NCBI GenBank assembly: GCA_024680755.1
Contig: JAILBT010000036.1
Location: 1-33,824, forward strand
Direction: 5' to 3'
DNA: 33,824 nucleotides
From: Prevotella sp.
GTDB taxonomy: Bacteria; Bacteroidota; Bacteroidia; Bacteroidales; Bacteroidaceae
Numbering within the stretch: position 1 is the stretch's first letter; each line of letters begins with the position of its first letter. The position numbers and the translations under genes are program-made. Positions 23,264 to 31,571 of this stretch are shown here, one piece after another. The notes under the pieces were generated by a model. It was not told the DNA's origin and searched no databases. It worked only from the letters and a program-made list of their open reading frames with translations.

Positions 23264-24442
23264 CTATGTCTTGTCGCTGAACAGCACCCGTTCCACTATG
23301 GGTGCCATGTCGTAGTACTTGTATTCGGCCAGCCGGCCGCCGAAGCTGACGACCGGCGCGTTGCCGTCTTGTCTTGCCATGTCGCGGTACTGCTGGTAGA
23401 GCCGCTGGTTGCGCTGGTCGTTGACGGGGTAGTAGGGCTCCATGCCCGGCCGCCACTCGGTGCTGTACTCGCGTGAGATGATGGTGTGTGGCAGGCTATA
23501 GACATCCTGGCCGAAACGTTCGAAATGCTTGTGCTCGATGATGCGGGTGTATGGCACGTCGAGCGACGTGAAGTTCATCACGGCGTTGCCCTGATAGTTG
23601 GCGGTGTCGAGCCGCTCCTCCTCGAAGCAGACGGTGCGATACTCCAGTCGGCCGAAGCGGTAGCCGAAGTACTGGTCTATCTTGCCCGTGAAGAAGATGT
23701 TGTCGGCCAGGCTCTCCCAGTGGTCGCGGTCGTCGAAGAAGTCGGCGTCGGTGCGCGTCTCCACGCCTTCGAGCAGGGCCGCTGTCAGCCTGTTGTAGCC
23801 GCCGATGGGTATGCCTTGATACAGGTCGTCGAAGTAGTTGTTGTCGTATGTCAGCCGAACGGGCAGCCGCCTGATGATGAAGGCGGGCAGCTCTGAGCAC
23901 GGCCGGCCCCATTGCTTCTCGGTGTACTCTTTTATCAGCCGCTCGTAGATGTCGCGCCCCACCAGCAGCAGGGCCTGCTCTTCCAGGTTGCGCGCGTGGT
24001 AGGTGCCGTCGGCCATAGCCTCGGGATGGGCCTGGGCGAAGCGGGCGAGAGCCTCTGCGCGCTGGCGGCTGATGACCTGCTCGGCCTCGGCAGGTGTCGT
24101 CACGCCCCATATCTGGCGGAAGGTGTTCATGTTGAACGGCAGGTTGTACAGCTGTCCGCGGTAGTTGGCTATCGGGCTGTTGGTATATCGGTTGAACGGC
24201 GCAAGCTTGTTGACAAACTGCCACACCCGACTGTTGCTTGTGTGGAAGATGTGTGCCCCGTATTTGTGCACCTGAATGTCGTCGCGCTGCTCGCAGTAGA
24301 GGTTGCCTCCGGTGTGCTGTCGGCGGTCGATGACCAGGCAGCGCTTGCCCTCGCGCCGCAGCTTGAAGGCCATGCAGGCACCATACAGCCCCGCACCCAC
24401 AATCAGATAGTCATATTCTTTTTTCATCTCTGTTCTTGTCAT
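23264..24442 (-). CDS. glf: UDP-galactopyranose mutase
   Basis: FAD enzyme that interconverts UDP-galactopyranose and UDP-galactofuranose, giving the donor for galactofuranose-containing glycans. The 392-residue frame begins MTRTEMKKEYDYLIVGAGLYGA; the ATG at 24427 (MKKEYDY) is an alternative start closer to the fold. The dinucleotide-binding GAGLYGA, TGGNLY, HKYGAHIFHTS, the EKQWGRP segment and RLPVRLTYDNNYFDD, with conserved arginines and tyrosines of the active site, all match Glf. It is the first gene of the leftward glycan set and has its own promoter. galE, which supplies UDP-galactose, lies about 1.6 kb away on the other strand. Confidence 0.95.
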   Translation of the reverse strand: MTRTEMKKEYDYLIVGAGLYGACMAFKLRREGKRCLVIDRRQHTGGNLYCEQRDDIQVHKYGAHIFHTSNSRVWQFVNKLAPFNRYTNSPIANYRGQLYNLPFNMNTFRQIWGVTTPAEAEQVISRQRAEALARFAQAHPEAMADGTYHARNLEEQALLLVGRDIYERLIKEYTEKQWGRPCSELPAFIIRRLPVRLTYDNNYFDDLYQGIPIGGYNRLTAALLEGVETRTDADFFDDRDHWESLADNIFFTGKIDQYFGYRFGRLEYRTVCFEEERLDTANYQGNAVMNFTSLDVPYTRIIEHKHFERFGQDVYSLPHTIISREYSTEWRPGMEPYYPVNDQRNQRLYQQYRDMARQDGNAPVVSFGGRLAEYKYYDMAPIVERVLFSDKT

Positions 24443-24536
24443 TCTTCGTTATACGGCGGCCGCCGCCCGGCCTCCGGCCGCTCGGCTCGTACAAGAAATG
24501 CTTCTTTCTTCGTTGACAAACGTCGTACACCGGCTG

Positions 24537-24567
24537 CAAATTTACGCGTTTTTCATAAAAGAACAAA
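24537..24567 (-). promoter_or_regulatory. Promoter of the glf glycan operon
   Basis: Minus-strand TTTG (24564-24567), 19 bp, TAAATTTG (24537-24544). The leader to the glf start is about 90-100 nt and includes the GC-rich inverted repeat at 24456-24481. Confidence 0.75.
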
Positions 24568-24726
24568 AAGAATGACCGTTTTTCTCTGTGGCTACGTCAC
24601 GATTCAGTGTCGCCCTCAGCTTATGCTTCGTCTGTCGCGGACGCGCAGGTCCTACCATTTCAGGGCGAAATAATATGTGTACGTTTTTTTCAGCACGTTA
24701 TATTTTTTAGTGTGAAATAAATGTTG

Positions 24727-24734
24727 TATCTTTG
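24727..24734 (+). promoter_or_regulatory. -7 element TATCTTTG of the DUF3078 gene
   Basis: TATCTTTG fits TAnnTTTG and lies 27 bp before the ATG at 24761. The -33 region is T-rich without an exact TTTG at the usual distance. Confidence 0.65.
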
Positions 24735-24760
24735 CCGCCGGTTATCCAACAATAAAGTAA

Positions 24761-25951
24761 ATGCCAATGCATATATCACGTACACCGTTTGTCCTGCTGA
24801 CGTGTCTGGCCGCCGTGACAGCCCAGGCGCAGCAGTCGCAAATAGACCCGCGTCTGTATCAGCTCTTCACGCCCGTCACGTTCTATCATTCAGGTGCCGC
24901 CCAGCGCTTTGCCATGTCTGACGACACCGATGCCGTGGGGCAGGAGGTGAACCGCACCCTGATGAACATCTATCTCAACCGGCCCGACCTTGTCACAGCC
25001 ACCGAGACGGAGATAAAGGCAGGCGGCGAGCTGCGCCAAGACATCATCAAGCCCGCCAAGCAGGTGAAGCAGAAGGTGAAGCTGACCGACGAGGCTGTCC
25101 CTGCGCCAGAGGCTGACGATGTCTTCGGCGCCCCGCTCAGTCTGGTGGTAGAGAAACCCAATTTCTGGAAATTCAGGGGCGACGGCTACCTGCAGTTTCT
25201 GCAGAACTATGTGTCAGACAACTGGTACAAGGGTGGCGAGAGCAACTACTCTACCGTGGCCGCGCTGACGCTCGAGGCCAACTACGACAACCAGCAGCGC
25301 CTGAAATGGGAGAACAAGCTGGAGATGAAGCTGGGCTTCCAGACATCGAAGTCGGACAGTGTCCATCGCTTTAAGACCAACAACGACCAGATACGCTATA
25401 CCGGCAAGCTGGGCCTTAAGGCCTCCACACACTGGTACTACACGCTGCAGCTGCTGGCCGAGACGCAGTTCATGCCCGGCCACAAGAGCAACGACGAGCG
25501 AACATACAGCGACTTCCTCTCGCCGCTGAAGATGAACCTCGGTCTGGGTATGGACTACAAGTATGAGTCGAAGAACAAGCGGTTCAACACCGCCGTCAAC
25601 CTCTCGCCCCTGTCGGTCAGCTACCGCTCGGTCAGACGCGAGAACCTGGCCACAAGCTTCGGTATCGACGAAGGCCACACCCACAAGACCGACCTCGGCT
25701 CGCAGATAACGGCCAACGCCACATGGAAGCTGAACGACGTGGTGACATGGAAGTCGCGCTTCTATTTCTTCACCTCGTACAAGAGATGTGAGGCCGAGTG
25801 GGAGAACACCTTCGAGCTGAAGGTCAGCCGGTACATCTCGGCCAACATCTTCATCTTCCCGCGGTTCGACGACGCCAACAACCGCGACGACAAGCTGGGC
25901 TACTTCCAGTTTAAGGAATACTCGTCGCTGGGCTTCAACTACAGCTTCTGA
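24761..25951 (+). CDS. DUF3078 outer-membrane beta-barrel-like protein
   Basis: A 396-residue protein with an N-terminal signal peptide (MPMHISRTPFVLLTCLAAVTAQA, cleavage before QQ). After a linker of about 100 residues, the region from 140 on shows the alternating pattern of outer-membrane strands: WKFRGDGYLQFLQNYVSDNWYKGGESNYS, which is the DUF3078 hallmark, then repeated aromatic-ended strands and a C-terminal phenylalanine (GFNYSF), typical of barrel proteins. DUF3078 is common in Bacteroidetes and has no assigned function. A second ATG at 24767 is also possible. galE starts about 110 bp downstream in the same direction with no terminator between. Confidence 0.87.
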   Translation: MPMHISRTPFVLLTCLAAVTAQAQQSQIDPRLYQLFTPVTFYHSGAAQRFAMSDDTDAVGQEVNRTLMNIYLNRPDLVTATETEIKAGGELRQDIIKPAKQVKQKVKLTDEAVPAPEADDVFGAPLSLVVEKPNFWKFRGDGYLQFLQNYVSDNWYKGGESNYSTVAALTLEANYDNQQRLKWENKLEMKLGFQTSKSDSVHRFKTNNDQIRYTGKLGLKASTHWYYTLQLLAETQFMPGHKSNDERTYSDFLSPLKMNLGLGMDYKYESKNKRFNTAVNLSPLSVSYRSVRRENLATSFGIDEGHTHKTDLGSQITANATWKLNDVVTWKSRFYFFTSYKRCEAEWENTFELKVSRYISANIFIFPRFDDANNRDDKLGYFQFKEYSSLGFNYSF

Positions 25952-26050
25952 CCGACACGGCCAGCGACGGCAGCACGAACATGTCTCGGGGCATGTCTCG
26001 CGACAATGTGACAACAACATTAATTCTATATACTTAGTAAAAACCCAATC

Positions 26051-27091
26051 ATGAAGCAAACCATTCTTGTTACCGGTGGAACCGGTTTCATCGGCTCGCA
26101 CACCACCGTGGAGCTGCAACAGGCAGGCTACAAAGTAGTCATCGTGGACAACCTCTCAAACTCTAACGCCAACGTCGTTGACGGCATAGAGAAGATAACG
26201 GGCATACGCCCGGCTTTCGAGAAGGTCGATTGCTGCGACTTCGACGCTTTGGAAAATGTGTTCCGCAAATATCCTGACATTGAGGGTATTATACACTTTG
26301 CTGCTTCCAAGGCCGTGGGCGAGAGCGTGCAGAAGCCTCTGCTCTACTACCGCAACAACCTGACGTCGCTCATCAACCTGCTGGAGCTGATGCCCAAGCA
26401 CAACGTGAAGGGCATCATCTTCTCGTCCAGCTGCACCGTCTATGGCCAGCCCACGGCAGAGAACCTGCCCGTGACCGAGCAGGCACCGATACAGAAGGCA
26501 CTGTCGCCCTACGGCAACACCAAGCAGATCAACGAAGAGATAATCCAGGACTTTATCCATAGCGGCGCTCCCATCAAGAGCATCATCCTCCGCTACTTCA
26601 ATCCCATCGGTGCCCACCCCTCAGCCCTCATCGGCGAACTGCCCAACGGCGTGCCCATGAACCTTATTCCCTTCGTCACGCAGACGGCCATAGGCATACG
26701 CGAGCAGCTGAAGATTTTCGGCAACGACTATGACACGCCCGACGGAACCTGCATACGCGACTATATATATGTGGTCGATCTTGCCAAGGCCCACGTCAAG
26801 GCTATGGAGCGCGTGCTCGACAAGCCTGAGACCGATGCCGTCGAGGTGTTCAACATCGGCACGGGCAAGGGCCTCTCGACACTCGAGGTGGTCGAGGGCT
26901 TCGAGAAAGCCACCGGCGTGAAGCTCAACTGGACATACGCTCCGCGACGCGAGGGCGACATCGAAAAGGTGTGGGGCAACGTCGATAAGGCCAACAAGGT
27001 GCTGGGCTGGAAAGCCGACACACCCACCGACGAGGTGCTCAAGAGCGCATGGCGCTGGCAACAGAAGCTGCGCGAGGACGGCATACAGTAA
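26051..27091 (+). CDS. galE: UDP-glucose 4-epimerase
   Basis: Interconverts UDP-glucose and UDP-galactose with bound NAD, cytosolic. The 346 residues show the Rossmann motif GGTGFIGSH (9-17), FAASKAVGES, the catalytic serine region SSSCTVYG (about 125-132), Y154/K158 in SPYGNTK, and RYFNPIGAH followed by DGTCIRDYIYVVDLAKAH. Length is normal for GalE. It would feed UDP-galactose to Glf of the adjacent glycan locus as well as general galactose metabolism. It is followed by a large inverted repeat that probably ends its transcript. Confidence 0.96.
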   Translation: MKQTILVTGGTGFIGSHTTVELQQAGYKVVIVDNLSNSNANVVDGIEKITGIRPAFEKVDCCDFDALENVFRKYPDIEGIIHFAASKAVGESVQKPLLYYRNNLTSLINLLELMPKHNVKGIIFSSSCTVYGQPTAENLPVTEQAPIQKALSPYGNTKQINEEIIQDFIHSGAPIKSIILRYFNPIGAHPSALIGELPNGVPMNLIPFVTQTAIGIREQLKIFGNDYDTPDGTCIRDYIYVVDLAKAHVKAMERVLDKPETDAVEVFNIGTGKGLSTLEVVEGFEKATGVKLNWTYAPRREGDIEKVWGNVDKANKVLGWKADTPTDEVLKSAWRWQQKLREDGIQ

Positions 27092-27158
27092 GGGACGGGC
27101 AGGCTGAGCTTCGCAGCCTGTGACACAAGCCTCGCTGACAGACAGGCAACACGAGTAA

Positions 27159-27221
27159 AAAACCAGGCAAAACCTGTATGAACCAAAAACGTCATTGGCT
27201 CTATCCGGTTTGCCTGGTTTT
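27159..27221 (+). terminator. Long inverted repeat after galE, probable terminator
   Basis: AAAACCAGGCAAAACC (27159-27174) pairs with GGTTTGCCTGGTTTT (27207-27221) with a single bulged A and a 32-nt loop. The 3' side is followed by TCCTGTTTTTG, a T-rich stretch. The arms begin and end in A4/T4 as in bidirectional terminators, but the loop is longer than usual. Confidence 0.6.
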
Positions 27222-27273
27222 CCTGTTTTTGAACATGGCAGGTGCGCGTATCTGCTTCGACCGAAACACAATC

Positions 27274-27383
27274 ACGGCACAACATCATCGCCATTGCGGT
27301 ACAACGGGATATGTTTTGCGGTACAACGGGATATGTTTTGCGGTACAACGGGGTAGCTATTGCAGTACAAAACAGACCCCGTC
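27274..27383 (+). repeat. 22-bp tandem repeat, array 1
   Basis: Two identical units (27296-27317, 27318-27339) that begin GCGGTACAACGGGATA, one closely related unit (27340-27361) and degenerate copies at 27274-27295 and 27362-27383. The period is exactly 22 bp. No spacers are present, so this is not a CRISPR array. Confidence 0.9.
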
Positions 27384-27385
27384 AG

Positions 27386-27473
27386 GGTTTTCGGCTACAG
27401 GCGAAAAGCCTTTCGCTTGTAGCCGAAAGGCCTTTCGCCAGTAGCCAAAAAGCCTTTCGCCAGTAAGCAAAAA
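27386..27473 (+). repeat. 22-bp tandem repeat, array 2
   Basis: Three units at 27408, 27430 and 27452 that start GCCTTTCGCCAGTAGCC or similar, plus a degenerate copy at 27386. Period is again 22 bp but the sequence is unrelated to array 1. Unit junctions form palindromes such as CGAAAGGCCTTTCG (27424-27437) and GCGAAAAGCCTTTCGC (27401-27416, arms of 6). Confidence 0.9.
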
Positions 27474-27560
27474 CCTCACAGCTTTTTTTATCTCGTGATT
27501 CAACGTGTTTTATCTTGTGTTTCAATACTTGAGTAAGCCAGCAAAAAATAAGACGGAAAA

Positions 27561-27592
27561 TTTGGCCGTTACACTGAATTGTTGTAACTTTG
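27561..27592 (+). promoter_or_regulatory. Promoter of the yceD-rpmF-fabH operon
   Basis: TTTG (27561-27564), 20 bp, TAACTTTG (27585-27592), leader of about 20 nt to the ATG at 27616. It lies about 90 bp downstream of the second 22-bp array. Confidence 0.8.
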
Positions 27593-27615
27593 CAGCCCGA
27601 AACGAAGCATAAACC

Positions 27616-28164
27616 ATGTCTGTAATCAACGAAATGCAAATAGACCTCAGGTCGCTGGCAGAGGACGTCACCCGGTTCGACTTTCGTCTGCGGGGCGACG
27701 AGCTGTGTGAGCTGGCCGATGGCCACGACGTGCATGGAGGCGACTTGGCAGCGCGGCTGACGCTCACCAGGGTAGGTGAGGGCCAGTTTGAGCTGCAGAT
27801 AGACGTGGACGGGCAGCTTGAGATTCCGTGCGACCGCTGTCTGGAAGACATGCAGCAGCATGTCAGCGCTTCAGAGAGCCTGCATGTCAGGCTCGTGCCC
27901 GACACCGTCTGTCAGGACGACCAGGACGAGGACACCATCTGCGTCGGCGAGCGCGAAGCCCTGCTCAACGTGGCGTGGCCCGTCATGGAGGCAGCGCTGC
28001 TGGCAGTACCCATACAGCACGTCCATGAGACTGGCCTCTGCGAGCGTGCGATGGTAAAGGCTCTTGAAGAGCACTCGGCCGCCCGAAGCGGCGAGGGGGA
28101 TACCGGCAAGACTGCAGCCGACGACGAGTGGAAGGAAAAACTCAAACAAATAAAAATCAACTAA
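27616..28164 (+). CDS. yceD: YceD/DUF177 family protein
   Basis: A 182-residue protein of the YceD (DUF177) family, encoded next to rpmF across bacteria and linked to 23S rRNA accumulation in some organisms. The hallmark CDRCLE lies near 73-78 (IPCDRCLEDM), preceded by a beta-rich segment (GQFELQIDVDGQLEI). The acidic middle (QDDQDEDT) is followed by the C-terminal GLCERAMVKALEEH and the end DDEWKEKLKQIKIN, equivalent to the family's tryptophan-lysine motif. It is 17 bp from rpmF and begins the operon. Confidence 0.9.
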   Translation: MSVINEMQIDLRSLAEDVTRFDFRLRGDELCELADGHDVHGGDLAARLTLTRVGEGQFELQIDVDGQLEIPCDRCLEDMQQHVSASESLHVRLVPDTVCQDDQDEDTICVGEREALLNVAWPVMEAALLAVPIQHVHETGLCERAMVKALEEHSAARSGEGDTGKTAADDEWKEKLKQIKIN

Positions 28165-28181
28165 ACACACATTAATTAATC

Positions 28182-28373
28182 ATGGCACATCCTAAAAGAA
28201 GACAATCGAAGACCCGTACAGCAAAACGTCGTACACATGACAAGGCAGTAGCCCCCACGCTGGCCCTCTGCCCCAATTGCGGTGCCTATTACATCTACCA
28301 CACCGTGTGCCCCAGCTGCGGATACTATCGCGGCAAGGTGGCCATCAAGATGGAGGACGAAGTAGCCGAGTGA
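28182..28373 (+). CDS. rpmF: 50S ribosomal protein L32
   Basis: A 63-residue ribosomal protein with the standard start MAHPKRRQSKTRTAKRRTHDK and a zinc ribbon: CPNC at 30-33 and CPSC at 43-46. Both cysteine pairs are kept, so this is the zinc-binding form. The short acidic tail (MEDEVAE) fits the Bacteroidetes version. It lies between yceD and fabH, the usual order, with a 4-bp gap to fabH. Confidence 0.98.
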   Translation: MAHPKRRQSKTRTAKRRTHDKAVAPTLALCPNCGAYYIYHTVCPSCGYYRGKVAIKMEDEVAE

Positions 28374-28377
28374 GCCA

Positions 28378-29382
28378 ATGGCAAAGATTAATGCCATCAT
28401 AACTGGCGTGGCCGGCTATGTGCCCGACTATGTGCTGACCAACGAAGAGCTGTCGCACATGGTCGATACCGACGACGAATGGATCATGTCGCGCGTGGGC
28501 ATCAAGGAGCGTCGCATACTGACCGAAGAGGGCTTGGGCACAAGCTACATGGCCCGCAAGGCTGCTAAGGCGCTGCTGAAGAAGACCGACGTGGACCCGG
28601 ACACCATCGACGCACTCATCGTCACCACGTCAACGGCTGACTATCCCTTTCCCTCCACGGCCTCAATCGTGCTGGGAAAGCTGGGGCTGAAGAATGCACA
28701 CGCCTTCGACCTGTGGGCGGCTTGCTGTGGCTTCCTCTATACACTCGACCAGGCTGCCGCCATGATTGAGAGCGGCAGGTATAAGCGTATCATCGTCATA
28801 GGGGCTGACAAGATGTCGTCCGTGATTGACTATAGGGACAGGGCCACATGCCCCCTCTTCGGCGACGGAGCCGGAGCCGTGCTCATCGAGGGCACTGAGG
28901 AGGAAGGTCTGGGGCTGCGCGACTGCCACCTGCGCACCGACGGAAAGGGACTGCCTTTCCTCCACCTCAAGGCCGGAGGCAGCGTGTCGCCTGCAAGCCA
29001 CTTTACCGTGGACCACAGGCTGCACTATCTCTATCAGGAGGGACGCACCGTGTTCCGCTATGCTGTGACAAACATGAGCGACGACTGCGCGCTGATAGCC
29101 CAGCGCAACGGACTGAACAAGGACAACATACAGTGGGTCGTGCCTCATCAGGCCAATATGCGCATCATCGAGGCTGTGGCCAAGCGGCTCGAGCTGCCTA
29201 TGGAGCAAGTGATGGTCAACATACAGCACTATGGCAACACCTCGGCCGGCACCATACCGCTGGCCCTGTGGGAGTATGAACCGCGGCTGCGCAAGGGAGA
29301 CAACATCATCATGACGGCCTTCGGGGCTGGCTTCGTACACGGAGCTAACCTCTACCGCTGGGCATACGACGGAGCAAAATAA
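28378..29382 (+). CDS. fabH: Beta-ketoacyl-ACP synthase III
   Basis: Starts fatty acid synthesis by condensing acetyl-CoA (or a branched acyl-CoA) with malonyl-ACP. The 334 residues contain the catalytic triad: C116 in WAACCGF (first of the two cysteines), H257 in VVPHQANMRI and N287 in YGNTSAG. The N-terminal TDDEWIMSRVGIKERR and the C-terminal MTAFGAGFVHGANLY also match. The AACCGF variant has a cysteine where E. coli has alanine. plsX is not between rpmF and fabH, as is common in Bacteroidetes. The next gene, clpP, has its own promoter. Confidence 0.96.
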   Translation: MAKINAIITGVAGYVPDYVLTNEELSHMVDTDDEWIMSRVGIKERRILTEEGLGTSYMARKAAKALLKKTDVDPDTIDALIVTTSTADYPFPSTASIVLGKLGLKNAHAFDLWAACCGFLYTLDQAAAMIESGRYKRIIVIGADKMSSVIDYRDRATCPLFGDGAGAVLIEGTEEEGLGLRDCHLRTDGKGLPFLHLKAGGSVSPASHFTVDHRLHYLYQEGRTVFRYAVTNMSDDCALIAQRNGLNKDNIQWVVPHQANMRIIEAVAKRLELPMEQVMVNIQHYGNTSAGTIPLALWEYEPRLRKGDNIIMTAFGAGFVHGANLYRWAYDGAK

Positions 29383-29440
29383 CACAAACTGCTATCAGGG
29401 AGTCTGGGAGCACGAGAGACTGAAGCTTGGACATTGGCAC

Positions 29441-29448
29441 TATATTTG
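29441..29448 (+). promoter_or_regulatory. -7 element TATATTTG of clpP-clpX
   Basis: TATATTTG fits TAnnTTTG and gives a leader of about 50 nt before the ATG at 29505. No convincing -33 TTTG is present. It supports the ATG at 29505 over the TTG at 29427, which lies upstream of this element. Confidence 0.6.
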
Positions 29449-29504
29449 CGGGTCTTAACTTCGGTATCCCTTGGGCTGCCAAACTCCCTTTTAACATTTC
29501 AACC

Positions 29505-30179
29505 ATGACAACGACAACCGATTTCAGGCACTTTGCCACCAGCCGCCTCGGCATGAGCGGCCAGACTCTTGACGACGTAATGCGCGCCGAGAACCAGTAT
29601 CTGAACCCATATATCCTGGAGGAACGACAGCTGAACGTTACTCAGATGGATGTCTTCTCGCGGCTGATGATGGACCGTATCATCTTCCTCGGCACCCAGA
29701 TAGACGACTACACGGCCAACACGCTGCAGGCGCAGCTGCTCTATCTCGACTCTACCGACCCCGGCAAGGATATCAGCATATATATCAACTCGCCCGGTGG
29801 CAGCGTCTCGGCCGGCATGGGTATCTACGACACTATGCAGTTTATCACCAGCGACGTGGCCACCATCTGCACCGGCATGGCCGCCTCGATGGCTGCCGTG
29901 TTGCTCGTGGCCGGACAGGAAGGGAAACGCTCGGCCCTGCCACACAGCCGGGTGATGATACACCAGCCGCTCGGAGGTGTGCAGGGACAGGCTTCGGACA
30001 TGGAGATTGAGGTGCGAGAGATAATGAAGATAAAGAAAGAGCTATACACCATCATAGCCGACCACTCACACCAGCCGTATGACAAGGTCTATGCCGACAG
30101 CGACCGCAACTACTGGATGACGGCACAGGAGGCTAAGGAGTATGGCATGATAGATCAAGTGCTGGCCAGGAAACAATGA
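29505..30179 (+). CDS. clpP: ATP-dependent Clp protease proteolytic subunit
   Basis: Serine peptidase forming the tetradecameric chamber of ClpXP. With the ATG at 29505 ([16 protein letters not shown]) the protein has 224 residues; the longer frame begins at a TTG before the promoter element. The catalytic triad is visible as S128 in [10 protein letters not shown]153 in [10 protein letters not shown] and an Asp near 200 (DSDRNYWM). [17 protein letters not shown] forms the oxyanion and handle region. The N-terminus is longer than that of E. coli ClpP and probably includes a processed extension. Its stop overlaps the clpX start by 4 bp. Confidence 0.97.
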   Translation: MTTTTDFRHFATSRLGMSGQTLDDVMRAENQYLNPYILEERQLNVTQMDVFSRLMMDRIIFLGTQIDDYTANTLQAQLLYLDSTDPGKDISIYINSPGGSVSAGMGIYDTMQFITSDVATICTGMAASMAAVLLVAGQEGKRSALPHSRVMIHQPLGGVQGQASDMEIEVREIMKIKKELYTIIADHSHQPYDKVYADSDRNYWMTAQEAKEYGMIDQVLARKQ

Positions 30180-31435
30180 AGAAGAAAACGTGCAATTTCT
30201 GCGGACGCAACGAGTCTGAAGTGCAGCTGCTCATCACCGGAATGAACGGCTACATCTGTAACGACTGCATACAGCAGGCCTACAACATCTTGGTTGAGAA
30301 CGGCTTCGCCCAGCACGACGGTCCACATGCAAGGCAAGCCGGCGCAGCAGGCAGTAAAACCGGCACCAAGGCTGATGCCGACCGGCTAAAACGTGTGCCA
30401 AAGCCCGTGGAGATAAAAGAATATCTCGACCAGTATGTCATAGGTCAAGACGAGGCCAAACGCTATCTCTCTGTGGCTGTATATAATCACTACAAGCGTC
30501 TGGCCCAGCCTGCCGATGCCGACGGCGTGGAGATAGAGAAGAGCAACATCATCATGGTGGGCTCGACGGGAACGGGCAAGACGCTGCTGGCACGCACTAT
30601 CGCCAAGCTGCTGGAGGTGCCGTTCACCATCGTTGATGCAACGGTCTTCACCGAGGCCGGATATGTGGGCGAGGACGTTGAGAGCATACTCTCGCGACTG
30701 CTGCAGGTGGCCGATTTCAATGTTGAGGCTGCACAGCGGGGCATTGTCTTCATCGACGAGATTGACAAGATAGCGCGCAAGCAGGACAACCCCAGCATAA
30801 CGCGCGATGTCTCGGGCGAGGGCGTCCAGCAGGGACTGCTCAAGCTGCTCGAGGGAACCAGCGTCAACGTGCCGCCTAAGGGCGGACGCAAGCACCCCGA
30901 CCAGGACTATATTCAGGTTGATACGCGCAACATTCTCTTCATCTGTGGCGGAGCCTTCGACGGCGTCGAGACTAAGATAGCACAGCGACTGAACACCCAC
31001 ACCGTGGGCTATCAGTCTGTGCAGAACGTGCGGCGCATTGACAAGGGCGACCTGATGAAATACATACAGCCGCAAGACCTGAAGTCGTTCGGACTCATAC
31101 CGGAGATAATAGGCCGACTGCCCGTGCTGACATATCTCAACCCGCTGGACCGCGATGCCCTGAAGCGCATACTGACCGAACCAAAGAACAGTATAGTGAG
31201 GCAGTATGAAAAGCTGTTCCAGATGGACGGCATGAAGCTTGTTTTCCAGCCCGATGCGCTCGACTTCATCGTTGACAAGGCGGTGGAGTATAAGCTCGGG
31301 GCCCGCGGACTGCGCAGCATAGTGGAGGCCATCATCATGGATGCCATGTACAGCGCTCCGAGCGAAAAGCGGAAGGAGTATGTCGTCACGCTGCAGTATG
31401 CTCAGGAACAGCTGGCCAAGAGCAATCTCAGCTGA
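30176..31435 (+). CDS. clpX: ATP-dependent Clp protease ATP-binding subunit
   Basis: AAA+ unfoldase that feeds ClpP. The 419 residues have an N-terminal zinc domain with C6/C9 and C28/C31, a Gly/Ala/Lys linker, Walker A GSTGTGKT (129-136), the pore loop GYVG (162-165), Walker [10 protein letters not shown] (190-198) and the C-terminal [15 protein letters not shown] sensor-2 region. The loop that docks on ClpP reads VGY (277-279) where E. coli has IGF; I believe this is a lineage variant but could not check. The 4-bp ATGA overlap with clpP indicates translational coupling. A strong terminator lies 57 bp after the stop. Confidence 0.97.
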   Translation: MKKKTCNFCGRNESEVQLLITGMNGYICNDCIQQAYNILVENGFAQHDGPHARQAGAAGSKTGTKADADRLKRVPKPVEIKEYLDQYVIGQDEAKRYLSVAVYNHYKRLAQPADADGVEIEKSNIIMVGSTGTGKTLLARTIAKLLEVPFTIVDATVFTEAGYVGEDVESILSRLLQVADFNVEAAQRGIVFIDEIDKIARKQDNPSITRDVSGEGVQQGLLKLLEGTSVNVPPKGGRKHPDQDYIQVDTRNILFICGGAFDGVETKIAQRLNTHTVGYQSVQNVRRIDKGDLMKYIQPQDLKSFGLIPEIIGRLPVLTYLNPLDRDALKRILTEPKNSIVRQYEKLFQMDGMKLVFQPDALDFIVDKAVEYKLGARGLRSIVEAIIMDAMYSAPSEKRKEYVVTLQYAQEQLAKSNLS

Positions 31436-31491
31436 CAGCGCTTTCTGCGTTGTAAGAAAAGTGAGTCAGACCTGGTCAGGTTCTCTTTCTC

Positions 31492-31526
31492 AAAGTAGGG
31501 GCAGGCACGGGACCTGCCCCTGCTTT
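31492..31526. terminator. Bidirectional terminator between clpX and the convergent lipoprotein gene
   Basis: AAAGTAGGGGCAGG (31492-31505) and CCTGCCCCTGCTTT (31513-31526) form a 14-bp stem (one G-T pair) with a 7-nt loop. A-rich and T-rich ends suit termination in both directions. Confidence 0.9.
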
Positions 31527-31571
31527 AACTTTGCGGTTTGAAGAGAGAGACGTTACGAACACTCTCTGCCG

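Larger units (their letters stand above)
24443..24760. other. 318-bp divergent promoter region between glf and the DUF3078 gene
   Basis: Holds the leftward glf promoter (24537-24567), a rightward -7 element (24727-24734) and a GC-rich inverted repeat (GCGGCCG at 24456-24462 and CGGCCGC at 24475-24481) close to the glf start. No small gene or RNA gene was recognised in the remainder. Confidence 0.7.
27092..27615. other. 524-bp spacer with terminator-like repeat, two 22-bp arrays and a promoter
   Basis: Between galE and yceD no gene is supported. In order it contains a small CAGGCTG/CAGCCTG hairpin (27100-27120), a long imperfect inverted repeat (27159-27221), the first 22-bp array (27274-27383), the second 22-bp array (27386-27473), about 85 bp of AT-rich sequence and the yceD promoter (27561-27592). 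The open frames at 27178-27444 and 27242-27466 merely cross the arrays. Confidence 0.85.

Noticed and set aside
24443..24673. Small gene in the glf upstream region
   Set aside because: The plus-strand frame there is the tail of a shadow antisense to glf, and the region contains promoter elements instead.
27178..27466. Small proteins across the 22-bp arrays
   Set aside because: They lie after the galE terminator-like repeat and merely read through the arrays; several frames are open at once, and none has a promoter or conserved features.
27274..27473. CRISPR array
   Set aside because: Units are directly adjacent without unique spacers, and no cas genes are present.
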